From: CALFMR01 sp035550595
GTDB taxonomy: Bacteria; Acidobacteriota; Vicinamibacteria; Vicinamibacterales; SCN-69-37
DNA: 5,982 nucleotides
Direction of reading: 5' to 3'
NCBI GenBank assembly: GCA_035550595.1
Contig: DASZOV010000046.1
Location: 1-5,982 of the forward strand
In this document: one piece after another, positions 1 to 5,840 of the stretch
How positions within the stretch are numbered: the first letter of the stretch is position 1
Layout: each line of letters begins with the position of its first letter
Made by a program: the position numbers and the translations under genes
Notes under the pieces: model-generated
Database searches by the model: none
The model's input: the letters and a program-made list of their open reading frames with translations, nothing else
What the model was told of the DNA's origin: nothing

Positions 1-96
1 ACCGAGGTGAACGGCGAACGACCAGGTCAGCGCGCGGTTCAGCCGGCGCGCGTCGTCCTGGACGGGGCCGAGGCGCGAGGAAGCCGCGTGCGTCAT
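1..96 (-). CDS. TolA/TonB-like energy-transducer protein, N-terminal fragment
   Basis: This is the first 32 codons of a gene that runs leftward out of the window. Its ATG overlaps the TGA of the upstream tolR-like gene in an ATGA arrangement, which suggests translational coupling. The visible peptide has a polar stretch (about residues 1-21, with RR and DD pairs) and then turns hydrophobic (LTWSFAVHLG, residues 23-32). That is what the start of a single membrane anchor near the N-terminus of TolA or TonB looks like, with the short tail in the cytoplasm. Position supports this: a tolA/tonB gene usually follows tolQ-tolR or exbB-exbD. Such proteins span the periplasm and carry proton-motive energy to the outer membrane. 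No diagnostic C-terminal domain is visible, so TolA and TonB cannot be told apart. The reading frame is certain; the family call is inferred mainly from context. Confidence 0.6.
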   Translation of the reverse strand, partial: MTHAASSRLGPVQDDARRLNRALTWSFAVHLG

Positions 97-557
97 CGTC
101 CGGTGGCCGGCTGCGTCTGCACGTTCACGGTATGGACGCCGCCCGCCTCGAGCCGATCCCACACGGAAATGATTTCGCCCATCGTGATGCCGGCGTCCGA
201 GGCGAGCATCACGCTTTGCTGGCCGCGGGCGTCGAGCGCCTGCTTGACGCGCTCGGCGAGGACGTCGAGCGGCACGAGGTCGTCGCCGACCTGCACACGA
301 TGATCGCGCCGGAAGCTGAGCGGCACCGTGATCGTCACCGGCGCCTGTGTGGCGCGCGACTGGCGCGACTGCGGCAACTGCACCGGCAATCCCTGCTGCA
401 TCATCGGCGCGGCCACCATGAAGATGATGAGCAGGACCAGCATGACGTCGACGAGAGGCACGACGTTGATCTCGGCGAGCGACGACGACACGTGCGAGGC
501 ACGGCCGCGTCGGCCGCCGCGCGCGGCGCCGTTCGACATGGGTTCGAGCTTGGGCAC
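93..557 (-). CDS. tolR: TolR/ExbD-family proton-channel subunit
   Basis: The 154-residue product has the ExbD/TolR layout: a basic, Gly/Arg-rich cytoplasmic tail (residues 10-19), the conserved stretch AEINVVPLVDVMLVLLIIFM (28-47) that forms the single membrane helix, and a periplasmic domain from about residue 55. Asp37 in the helix matches the essential proton-carrying Asp of TolR/ExbD (Asp23 and Asp25 in E. coli). With TolQ it forms an inner-membrane motor driven by the proton motive force that acts on TolA/TonB. The GTG start at 557 is chosen because GGAGA lies 5 bases before it; an in-frame ATG seven codons in (539) has no comparable ribosome site. The gene lies 33 bp after tolQ and overlaps the next gene by 4 bp. 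Choosing tolR over exbD rests on the neighbouring TolQ-like motifs and gene order; the family itself is certain. Confidence 0.9.
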   Translation of the reverse strand: MPKLEPMSNGAARGGRRGRASHVSSSLAEINVVPLVDVMLVLLIIFMVAAPMMQQGLPVQLPQSRQSRATQAPVTITVPLSFRRDHRVQVGDDLVPLDVLAERVKQALDARGQQSVMLASDAGITMGEIISVWDRLEAGGVHTVNVQTQPATGR

Positions 558-562
558 TGGCG

Positions 563-567
563 TCTCC
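563..567 (-). promoter_or_regulatory. Ribosome binding site deciding the tolR start
   Basis: GGAGA on the minus strand lies 5 bases upstream of the GTG at 557. The alternative ATG at 539 is preceded by a pyrimidine-rich stretch without a purine-rich motif, so this site favours the longer form. Confidence 0.6.
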
Positions 568-590
568 GCTCGGTTGACGGTCCGGATCGC

Positions 591-1379
591 CTACGTGAAG
601 TTGCGTTCGGCGATCGTCAGGAACTCCATGGAGAAGTCATCCATCTGGCCCGCGAACGCCTTCACGCCGCCCGTGATGTCGTTGTAGAAATAGACGGCCG
701 GAATGGCCGCGAACAGTCCCGCGGCCGTCGTCACGAGCGCCTCGGCGATACCGGGCGCCACGACGTTCAGACTCGTCGATCCGGCAGCCGCGATGCTCTG
801 AAATGACGTCATGATGCCCCAGACCGTCCCGAAGAGCCCGATGTACGGCGTAATGGAGGCGGTCGTGGCGAGGAACGAGACGCGCTGTTCGAGCTTGGCG
901 ATCTCGGTCGTCGAGGCCCGCAGAAGCGATCGATCCACCGCGTCGAGACTCTTGAGAGTTGGACGGCCGGCGGGCGTTACCGGCTTGCCGCTCGCGTCGG
1001 CTGGCGCGGGCGCCGCGCGAAGCTGCGCGTTCAGTTCCTGATAGCCGGCGAGGAACAAGCCGACGAGCGGACTCGCGCTGAGATTGCCGCACACCGATTG
1101 GACTTCGGAGAAGCGGCTGCTCTTGCGGAACGCCTCGAGGAACGCCGACGTCTGCCGCGCCGCGCGACTGAGCTGCATCTTCTTGAAGACGATGATGCCC
1201 CACGACATCGCGGAGAACGCGAGCAACGCCAGCAGGACGGCCTGCACGATGTGGCTGGCGTTCGCCACGAGTGACACGATGTCGGTTGAAGCAGCGGGGC
1301 CGGAGGATGAACCGGTTGTAATGGCCTGGTCCTGCAAGGCCAGGGCCAGGATGCCGAGCAAGCGCAACACGCCCTCCAC
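591..1379 (-). CDS. tolQ: TolQ/ExbB-family proton-channel subunit
   Basis: This 262-residue inner-membrane protein belongs to the MotA/TolQ/ExbB family. Helix 1 spans about residues 45-65. A cytoplasmic domain follows. The family signature runs from about 164 to 232: LEQRVSFLATTASITPYIGL, then FGTVWGIM (183-190, helix 2) and PGIAEALVTTAAGLFAAIPA (209-228, helix 3). Thr185 and Thr218 match the pore threonines of E. coli TolQ (Thr145, Thr178). The wording is closer to TolQ than to ExbB. It pairs with TolR to form the proton channel that powers Tol-Pal, used for outer-membrane constriction and integrity. Two oddities are an extra hydrophobic segment at residues 4-15 ahead of helix 1 and an Ala/Pro-rich cytoplasmic insert at about 118-141. 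The start is uncertain: GTG 1379 gives the longest form, but GGAGGG at 1377-1372 would better serve a TTG at 1367, four codons in. It is the first gene of the leftward unit. Confidence 0.93.
   Translation of the reverse strand: MEGVLRLLGILALALQDQAITTGSSSGPAASTDIVSLVANASHIVQAVLLALLAFSAMSWGIIVFKKMQLSRAARQTSAFLEAFRKSSRFSEVQSVCGNLSASPLVGLFLAGYQELNAQLRAAPAPADASGKPVTPAGRPTLKSLDAVDRSLLRASTTEIAKLEQRVSFLATTASITPYIGLFGTVWGIMTSFQSIAAAGSTSLNVVAPGIAEALVTTAAGLFAAIPAVYFYNDITGGVKAFAGQMDDFSMEFLTIAERNFT
1372..1377 (-). promoter_or_regulatory. Possible tolQ ribosome binding site
   Basis: GGAGGG on the minus strand lies inside the longest tolQ frame, 4 bases before an in-frame TTG at 1367 and 1 base before a GTG at 1370. 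The GTG at 1379 has only a weak AGAG upstream. If this is the true ribosome site, TolQ starts at TTG 1367 and is 258 residues long. Confidence 0.45.
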
Positions 1380-1424
1380 GAACTCTGTGGTGATGCGCCG
1401 CTGGGAAACAGCGCGGAACGTCGA

Positions 1425-1453
1425 AGCGTAACATGCGGTCTAGGTGCTGTCAA
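1425..1453 (-). promoter_or_regulatory. Promoter of the tolQ-tolR unit
   Basis: On the minus strand, a perfect TTGACA -35 box (1453-1448) is followed after 17 bases by TACGCT (1430-1425). TG stands one base before the -10 box (1433-1432), giving an extended -10 (TGtTACGCT). Transcription would begin near 1418, about 40 bases before the tolQ start. The -10 box itself matches the consensus at only three of six positions, offset by the perfect -35 box, ideal spacing and TG element. Confidence 0.6.
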
Positions 1454-1458
1454 AGGTC

Positions 1459-1467
1459 TGATATTAT
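1459..1467 (+). promoter_or_regulatory. Extended -10 promoter of recN
   Basis: TGaTATTAT matches the extended -10 form TGnTATAAT at all but one base. No recognisable -35 box sits 16-18 bases upstream (TCTAGG at 1439-1444), as is allowed for extended -10 promoters. Transcription would start near 1474, leaving only about 12 bases before the recN ATG. The element lies just beside the leftward tolQ -35 box, so polymerase binding at the two would overlap. Confidence 0.5.
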
Positions 1468-1485
1468 GAGAGTTCCGGCTTCGAC

Positions 1486-3180
1486 ATGCTTCGCTTCCTG
1501 AGCATCCGCCGCTTGGCGGTGATCGACCGCCTCGAGGTGGAGCTCGAACCGGGCCTCAACCTCATCACTGGCGAAACTGGCGCGGGCAAATCCGTCGTCG
1601 TGCAGGCGATCGACCTGCTGGCCGGCGCGCGCGCGAGCGCGGACCTCGTGCGGACGGGTGAAGACACCGCCACGGTGCAGGCCGTGTTCGAACGCGCGGA
1701 TGGACAGGAACTCGTCGTGCGCCGCGAAGTGTCGGCGCAGGGCCGCAGTCGCGCGTTCATCGACGACGCGCTCGCGACCACGGCGTCGCTGCGGGAGCTG
1801 GGACGATCGCTCGTCGATCTGCACGGACAGCACGAGCATCAGACGCTGCTCGATCCGGCGGAACATCTCGCATGCCTCGACGCGTTCGTCGGCCACGAAG
1901 ACGCCGTCGAAGCGCTGGGCGAGGCGTTCGACGCCTGGCGTACGGCATCGGAGACGCTCGATCGCGCGCGGTTGGCCGATCGCGATCGCGCGGCGCGTCT
2001 CGAGACACTCCGCAGTCAGATCGAAGACATCGATCGCGTCAAGCCGGTCAGCGGCGAAGATGAGGCGCTCGCCGCGGAACGCAGCGTGCTCGTCAACGCC
2101 GACCGCCTGGCGCGGCTGTCGTCGGAAGCCTACGCGGCGCTCTACGACGGGGATGCGGCGGTGCTGCCGCTCCTCGGTGGCGTGTGGAAACGCATCGCCG
2201 ATCTCGCCGTCATCGACGCGCGATTCGCGCCGTACCTCGAGCACCGCGCTGCCGTGAAGTCGAGTCTCGAGGATCTCGCGTTCTTCCTGCGGTCGTACGA
2301 GGCGACGCTCGACGCGCCCGCGGGAAGACTCGAAGCCGTCGAGTCGCGCGCAGCGCAGATCGACCGGCTGAAGAAGCGCTACGGACCGACGTTGGCCGAC
2401 GTGATCGCAAAGCGTGCGCGCCTCGGCGAAGAGCTCGATGCGTTCGAGTCGACTGCGCGCATGTCCGATCTCGAAGAGACTGCGCGCGCGGCTCGGGATC
2501 GATTCCTGTCGCAGGCGCGCACGGTGTCGGCCGCGCGACGCACGGGCGCGACGAAGCTCGCGCGTGAGCTGGCACGCGCGCTCGCCGATCTCGCGATGCC
2601 GCACGCGCGCGTCGAATTACCGGTCGTCGCGCTCGACGCCGAGGACGACTGGTCGCGGCGCGGCATCGATCGCGCCGAACTGCTCCTGTCGCCGAATCCC
2701 GGTGAGGAGCCGCGTCCGCTCGCGCGCATCGCGTCGGGCGGCGAGCTGTCGCGCGTGCTCCTCGCGCTGCGCACGCTCGGCGACGACCGCCGCGCGTGCC
2801 AGACGCTCGTCTTCGACGAGGTGGACGCCGGCGTCGGCGGCGCCGCGGCCGATGCCGTCGGTGGCCGGCTCCAGCAGCTCGCGCGGCGGCACCAGGTGCT
2901 GTGCATCACCCATCTGCCGCAGATTGCCGCGCGTGATGCCGCGCACTTCCGCATTGCGAAGGAAGTCCGCGGTGGACGCACGCTCACCGAACTGGGTCGT
3001 CTCGACACCGCGGGGCGCGAACACGAGATCGCGCGCATGATTGCCGGCGACCGCGTGTCGCCCGATGTGCTCGTCTCGGCTCGGGCGCTGTTGCACACGA
3101 GACAGGAAGGCGAAGGGAAATCGAATCTCAAGGCAGGACGCCGAAGCGCCGCGCCGGGAGGACGCACTCGTGGCGCGTAA
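1486..3180 (+). CDS. recN: DNA repair protein RecN
   Basis: This 564-residue SMC-like ATPase is of the usual RecN length. It has the Walker A motif GETGAGKS (residues 29-36) within the typical RecN opening, the RecN block LVDLHGQHEHQTLL (109-122), a central region (about 150-350) rich in Glu, Arg and Ala that should form the coiled-coil arms, the ABC signature ASGGELSR (416-423), Walker B LVFDEVDAGVGG (441-452) and the H-loop ITHLPQIAA with His476. RecN acts early in recombinational repair of double-strand breaks and holds DNA segments together with RecA. The ATG at 1486 begins the conserved MLRFLSIRRLAVID opening, so the start is firm even though no Shine-Dalgarno sequence precedes it. Family similarity ends near residue 537; the last 27 residues form a basic tail that overlaps miaB by 11 bp and contains its ribosome site. 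No LexA-type box was recognised upstream. Confidence 0.97.
   Translation: MLRFLSIRRLAVIDRLEVELEPGLNLITGETGAGKSVVVQAIDLLAGARASADLVRTGEDTATVQAVFERADGQELVVRREVSAQGRSRAFIDDALATTASLRELGRSLVDLHGQHEHQTLLDPAEHLACLDAFVGHEDAVEALGEAFDAWRTASETLDRARLADRDRAARLETLRSQIEDIDRVKPVSGEDEALAAERSVLVNADRLARLSSEAYAALYDGDAAVLPLLGGVWKRIADLAVIDARFAPYLEHRAAVKSSLEDLAFFLRSYEATLDAPAGRLEAVESRAAQIDRLKKRYGPTLADVIAKRARLGEELDAFESTARMSDLEETARAARDRFLSQARTVSAARRTGATKLARELARALADLAMPHARVELPVVALDAEDDWSRRGIDRAELLLSPNPGEEPRPLARIASGGELSRVLLALRTLGDDRRACQTLVFDEVDAGVGGAAADAVGGRLQQLARRHQVLCITHLPQIAARDAAHFRIAKEVRGGRTLTELGRLDTAGREHEIARMIAGDRVSPDVLVSARALLHTRQEGEGKSNLKAGRRSAAPGGRTRGA
3156..3162 (+). promoter_or_regulatory. Ribosome binding site deciding the miaB start
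   Basis: GGGAGGA lies 7 bases before the GTG at 3170 and inside the last codons of recN. It selects this GTG over an in-frame ATG at 3041, whose extra 43 residues are the recN C-terminus read in another frame. Confidence 0.75.
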
Positions 3181-4516
3181 GTACTTCATCGAGACGTTCG
3201 GCTGCCAGATGAACGTCCACGACTCCGAGCGGATGTCCGGCCTGCTCGAAGCCGACGGCTACACGCGCACCGATGACGAGGCCGCCGCGGATCTCGTCGT
3301 CATCAACACGTGCAGCGTCCGCGAGCGCGCCGAGGAGAAGCTCTACACGCGGATCGGCGAGATCCGCGAGCGCACGGCCGGCGGTCCTGCGCCACTCGTC
3401 GCCGTGACCGGCTGTGTCGCGCAGCAGGAAGGGGAGGCGCTCCTCGCCCGTCCAGGCGTCGACGTCGTCGCGGGCACGCAGAGCCTGAAACGCCTGCCCG
3501 CGCTGGCCGAAGCTGCGCGCCTGCGCCGGACGAAAACCATCGACGTCAATCCGCACGACGACGTGTCGTTTCCGCTCGGGGTGGTGCGGCACTCGGATCC
3601 CGTCCGCGCGTGGGTCACGATCATCGAAGGGTGCAACGAGTTCTGCGCGTTCTGCGTCGTGCCGTACACGCGCGGGCACGAGCGCATGCGGCCGGCAGCC
3701 GACATTGTCGCGGAGGTCCGCGAGGCGGTGCGAGCCGGACGCGTCGAAGTGCAACTGCTCGGTCAGATCGTCAATCACTATCAGGCGCCCGACGATCCCT
3801 CGTGCGACTTCGCCGAACTGCTCGCGCGCGTCAGCGCGGTCCCCGGACTCGCGCGTATCCGATTTGCCAGTCCGCATCCGCGCCACGTGACGCCGGCACT
3901 CATGTGCGCCATTCGGGACTTGCCGAACGTCTGCCGGCACCTGCACCTGCCGGTGCAGTCGGGATCGAATCGCGTGCTGCAGGCCATGCGCCGACGGCAC
4001 ACGCGCGAGACGTATTTCGATCTCGCCGATCGACTTCGTGACACGGTGCCGGACATCACGTTGTCGACGGACATGATCGTCGGCTTCCCGGGTGAAACGA
4101 TCGAGGATTTTGAAGACACGCTGGATCTCGTCCGGCGCGTGCGCTTCCATTCGATGTTCTCGTTCAAGTACTCCGAGCGGCCGAACACGCTCGCCTCGAA
4201 GCGGCTACCCGACAGCGTGCCGGAAGGGGAGAAGACGCGGCGCATCGTCGCCCTGCAGGCGCTGCAGCGCGACATCCAGGCGGAGCTGTTCGCAGGCGAA
4301 GTCGGACGAACGCACGACGTGCTCGTCGATGGCGTCTCGCGGCGACGCGCGTGGGAAGTCACCGGCCGCACGTCTGGCAACCTCATCGTCAATCTGCCAG
4401 GACCGGCCGAGTGGATTGGGCGTCTCGTGCCGGTGCGCATCGTCGAGGCTGCGCCGAACAGCCTGCGCGGCGAAGCGATCGGGCCGGCATTCGCGGCCGC
4501 AGGCGGGGAGGGCTGA
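3170..4516 (+). CDS. miaB: tRNA-2-methylthio-N6-dimethylallyladenosine synthase MiaB
   Basis: The 448-residue product is a radical-SAM methylthiotransferase. It turns i6A37 into ms2i6A37 next to the anticodon of tRNAs that read UNN codons, which steadies codon pairing. The N-terminal domain opens with FIETFGCQMN and supplies Cys12, Cys48 (NTCSVRERAEEK) and Cys82 (VTGC) for the auxiliary [4Fe-4S] cluster. The radical-SAM motif CNEFCAFC provides Cys155, Cys159 and Cys162. HLPVQSGS (259-266) and GFPGET (305-310) follow, and a TRAM RNA-binding domain occupies about 372-437. Opening with GCQMN and HDSERM points to MiaB rather than MtaB or RimO. The GTG start at 3170 is set by the strong ribosome site and the conserved N-terminus. 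The gene overlaps recN by 11 bp and ends 1 bp before the next gene. One local difference is LLGQIVNHY, where many MiaB proteins have GQNVN. Confidence 0.96.
   Translation: MARKYFIETFGCQMNVHDSERMSGLLEADGYTRTDDEAAADLVVINTCSVRERAEEKLYTRIGEIRERTAGGPAPLVAVTGCVAQQEGEALLARPGVDVVAGTQSLKRLPALAEAARLRRTKTIDVNPHDDVSFPLGVVRHSDPVRAWVTIIEGCNEFCAFCVVPYTRGHERMRPAADIVAEVREAVRAGRVEVQLLGQIVNHYQAPDDPSCDFAELLARVSAVPGLARIRFASPHPRHVTPALMCAIRDLPNVCRHLHLPVQSGSNRVLQAMRRRHTRETYFDLADRLRDTVPDITLSTDMIVGFPGETIEDFEDTLDLVRRVRFHSMFSFKYSERPNTLASKRLPDSVPEGEKTRRIVALQALQRDIQAELFAGEVGRTHDVLVDGVSRRRAWEVTGRTSGNLIVNLPGPAEWIGRLVPVRIVEAAPNSLRGEAIGPAFAAAGGEG
4505..4511 (+). promoter_or_regulatory. Ribosome binding site of the BFN-family gene
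   Basis: GGGGAGG within the last miaB codons lies 6 bases before the ATG at 4518. It sets the start just after the miaB stop and points to co-translation of the two genes. Confidence 0.7.
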
Positions 4517-4517
4517 C

Positions 4518-5000
4518 ATGTTGATCGAGATGTCCATCCGCGGCCTGACGATCGATCCCGCGACGAACATGCCCATCGTGATTCTGCGCGACGTCGACAA
4601 TCAGCGCGCGCTGCCGATCTGGGTGGGCCCGGTCGAGGCCAACGCCATCGCGCTGCAGGTCGAGAACGTGACGCTGCCGCGGCCGATGACGCACGATCTC
4701 ATCCGGAACCTGCTGCAGGATCTGGACGTCGTGCTGCGACGCGTGCTCATCACGGACCTGCAGGACGGCACCTTCTTCGCCTATCTCGAGATCGTTCGCG
4801 ACGGGGACGTGCTGCTCGTCGATGCGCGACCGAGCGATGCATTGGCGCTGTCGCTCCGGACGTCGGCGCCCATCTTCGTCGAGTCGGCGGTGCTCGATCG
4901 CGCCAAGTCGACTGACGTGTCCTCCGATCAGGCCGACCGCGATCGGCTGGAACAGTGGCTCGAGAGCCTCGATCCCGACGATCTCGGCTACAAGATGTAG
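4518..5000 (+). CDS. Bifunctional nuclease (BFN/DUF151) family protein
   Basis: The 160-residue soluble protein is a single BFN (DUF151) domain followed by a short acidic tail. Recognisable family blocks are LPIWVGPVEANAIAL (residues 32-46), RPMTHDLIRNLL (55-66) and DARPSDALALSLR (102-114), the last being the most telling. The family is named after plant proteins reported to have RNase and DNase activity; a homologous fold is known from Thermotoga. The cellular role of bacterial members is not settled. Unlike the plant proteins, no UVR domain follows; the C-terminus from about residue 130 is Asp/Glu-rich, probably helical, and ends in DDLGYKM. It is 1 bp from miaB with its own strong ribosome site, so it probably shares that transcript. 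The pairing could hint at an RNA-related job, but that is inference. The family call is firm; nuclease activity is not shown by the sequence. Confidence 0.9.
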   Translation: MLIEMSIRGLTIDPATNMPIVILRDVDNQRALPIWVGPVEANAIALQVENVTLPRPMTHDLIRNLLQDLDVVLRRVLITDLQDGTFFAYLEIVRDGDVLLVDARPSDALALSLRTSAPIFVESAVLDRAKSTDVSSDQADRDRLEQWLESLDPDDLGYKM

Positions 5001-5010
5001 TGTTCCTGTA

Positions 5011-5039
5011 TTGACACGCCCCAACACGGCTCCTACAAT
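5011..5039 (+). promoter_or_regulatory. Strong sigma70-type promoter of parA-parB
   Basis: TTGACA (5011-5016), a 17-base spacer and TACAAT (5034-5039) match the housekeeping consensus at 11 of 12 positions. Transcription would start near 5046, giving a leader of about 39 bases before the parA ATG at 5085. The promoter begins 10 bases after the BFN gene ends, with no terminator visible between them, so parA may also receive read-through from upstream. Confidence 0.8.
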
Positions 5040-5084
5040 GGCCGTGCTCGACCGACCCCTCCTCAGGTCGCGCAAGGCCCTTAC

Positions 5085-5840
5085 ATGGTTATCTCGATCG
5101 CCAACCAGAAAGGCGGCGTTGGCAAGACGACGACCGCCATCAACCTGGCGGCGGCGCTGGCGCTCCGCAACAAGCGGACGTTGCTCATCGATCTCGATCC
5201 TCAGGCGAACAGCACGATGTCGTATCTCGACATCACCGGCGTCGAACGGTCCGTCTACGACGTCTTCGTCGAGGCGAACCTGGCGCTCGAGGACGTCATC
5301 AAGCCGTCGACGCAGCCCAACCTCTGGGTCGCGCCGTCGCGCATCGCGCTCGCCAAACTCGAAGCCCGTCTCGTCGGGGAGCTGGACTCGCACTTCAAGC
5401 TGAAGGATCGGTTGGCGACCGTGGCCGATCGGTTCGACGCGGTCGTGATCGACTGTCCACCGGCGCTGGGCCTCCTCACCGTCAACGCGCTCGTCGCGTC
5501 GACGCATCTGCTGATTCCGATTCAGTCGTCGTACTTCGCGCTCGAGGGCACGGACGACCTGCTTGAGACGATCGAGAAAGTCCGGGCCCGCGCCAATCCC
5601 ACGCTGCAGATCTTGGGCGTCGTCATCACGATGCACGACAAGCGAACGGCGCTCGCGCGCGACATTCGCACGCAGATCGACAAAGTCTTCGGCAAGAAAG
5701 TGTTCAAGACCGTGATTACCAAGAGCGTGCGGCTCGAGGAGAGTCCCGCGTACAAAGAGTCCATCTTCCAGTTCGCCCCGGACTCGTCGGGGGCCACCGA
5801 ATACTACCGGCTCTGCGAGGAGGTCATCGATCGTGTCTAA
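5085..5840 (+). CDS. parA: Chromosome partitioning ATPase ParA (Soj)
   Basis: The 251-residue product is a ParA/MinD-family ATPase of the short Soj type, without an N-terminal helix-turn-helix domain. It has the deviant Walker A motif KGGVGKTT (residues 9-16) with signature Lys9 and catalytic-loop Lys14, the switch I block LIDLDPQANST (34-44), and Walker B AVVIDCPP with Asp123. ATP-bound dimers coat the nucleoid and ParB stimulates hydrolysis, which moves the origin region or other ParB-marked cargo. The C-terminal part reads ITKSVRLEESPAYKES and later FAPDSSGATEYYRL, where classical Soj proteins have a form near RNVRLSEAPS and Y-x-P-x-S-x-GA. The ATG at 5085 is fixed by the motif spacing; a weak AAGG (5074-5077) precedes it. 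It has its own promoter and overlaps parB by 8 bp. A role in moving another cargo cannot be excluded from this sequence. Confidence 0.95.
   Translation: MVISIANQKGGVGKTTTAINLAAALALRNKRTLLIDLDPQANSTMSYLDITGVERSVYDVFVEANLALEDVIKPSTQPNLWVAPSRIALAKLEARLVGELDSHFKLKDRLATVADRFDAVVIDCPPALGLLTVNALVASTHLLIPIQSSYFALEGTDDLLETIEKVRARANPTLQILGVVITMHDKRTALARDIRTQIDKVFGKKVFKTVITKSVRLEESPAYKESIFQFAPDSSGATEYYRLCEEVIDRV
5817..5823 (+). promoter_or_regulatory. Ribosome binding site of parB
   Basis: GAGGAGG within the end of parA lies 9 bases before the GTG at 5833 and supports that start. Confidence 0.65.

Larger units (their letters stand above)
1420..1485. repeat. 8-bp inverted repeat around the divergent promoters
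   Basis: GTCGAAGC (1420-1427) and GCTTCGAC (1478-1485) are perfect reverse complements separated by 50 bases. The left arm overlaps the tolQ -10 box; the right arm abuts the recN ATG at 1486. It could be a split operator, but TCGA-rich words are common in this sequence and an 8-bp match over about 100 bases can arise by chance. Confidence 0.35.

Noticed and set aside
637..1434. A 265-codon open frame on the minus strand overlapping tolQ in another frame
   Set aside because: Arg/His-rich translation without membrane segments; the tolQ frame has the full family signature.
1450..2604. A 384-codon open frame on the minus strand within recN
   Set aside because: It is a shadow of the recN reading frame, with Arg-rich low-complexity translation and no motif.
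3041..3169. Longer MiaB start at an ATG 43 codons upstream
   Set aside because: The extra residues come from the recN coding region in another frame, resemble no MiaB N-terminus, and the strong GGGAGGA site points to GTG 3170.
3888..3896. CCACGTGAC as a possible parS half-site
   Set aside because: Only the central CACGTG core matches; the flanks lack the TGTTT/AAACA arms, and it lies inside miaB where CACGTG can arise by codon use. Other ACGTG words in the window fail in the same way.
3128..4150. A 340-codon open frame on the minus strand opposite miaB
   Set aside because: miaB carries all its cysteine motifs on the plus strand; the antisense translation shows no family feature.
5040..5079. 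Terminator or riboswitch-like hairpin in the parA leader
   Set aside because: Only a 5-bp stem with a 12-base loop and GGCC words can be drawn; there is no T-run and no known riboswitch pattern, so it is not listed as a feature.
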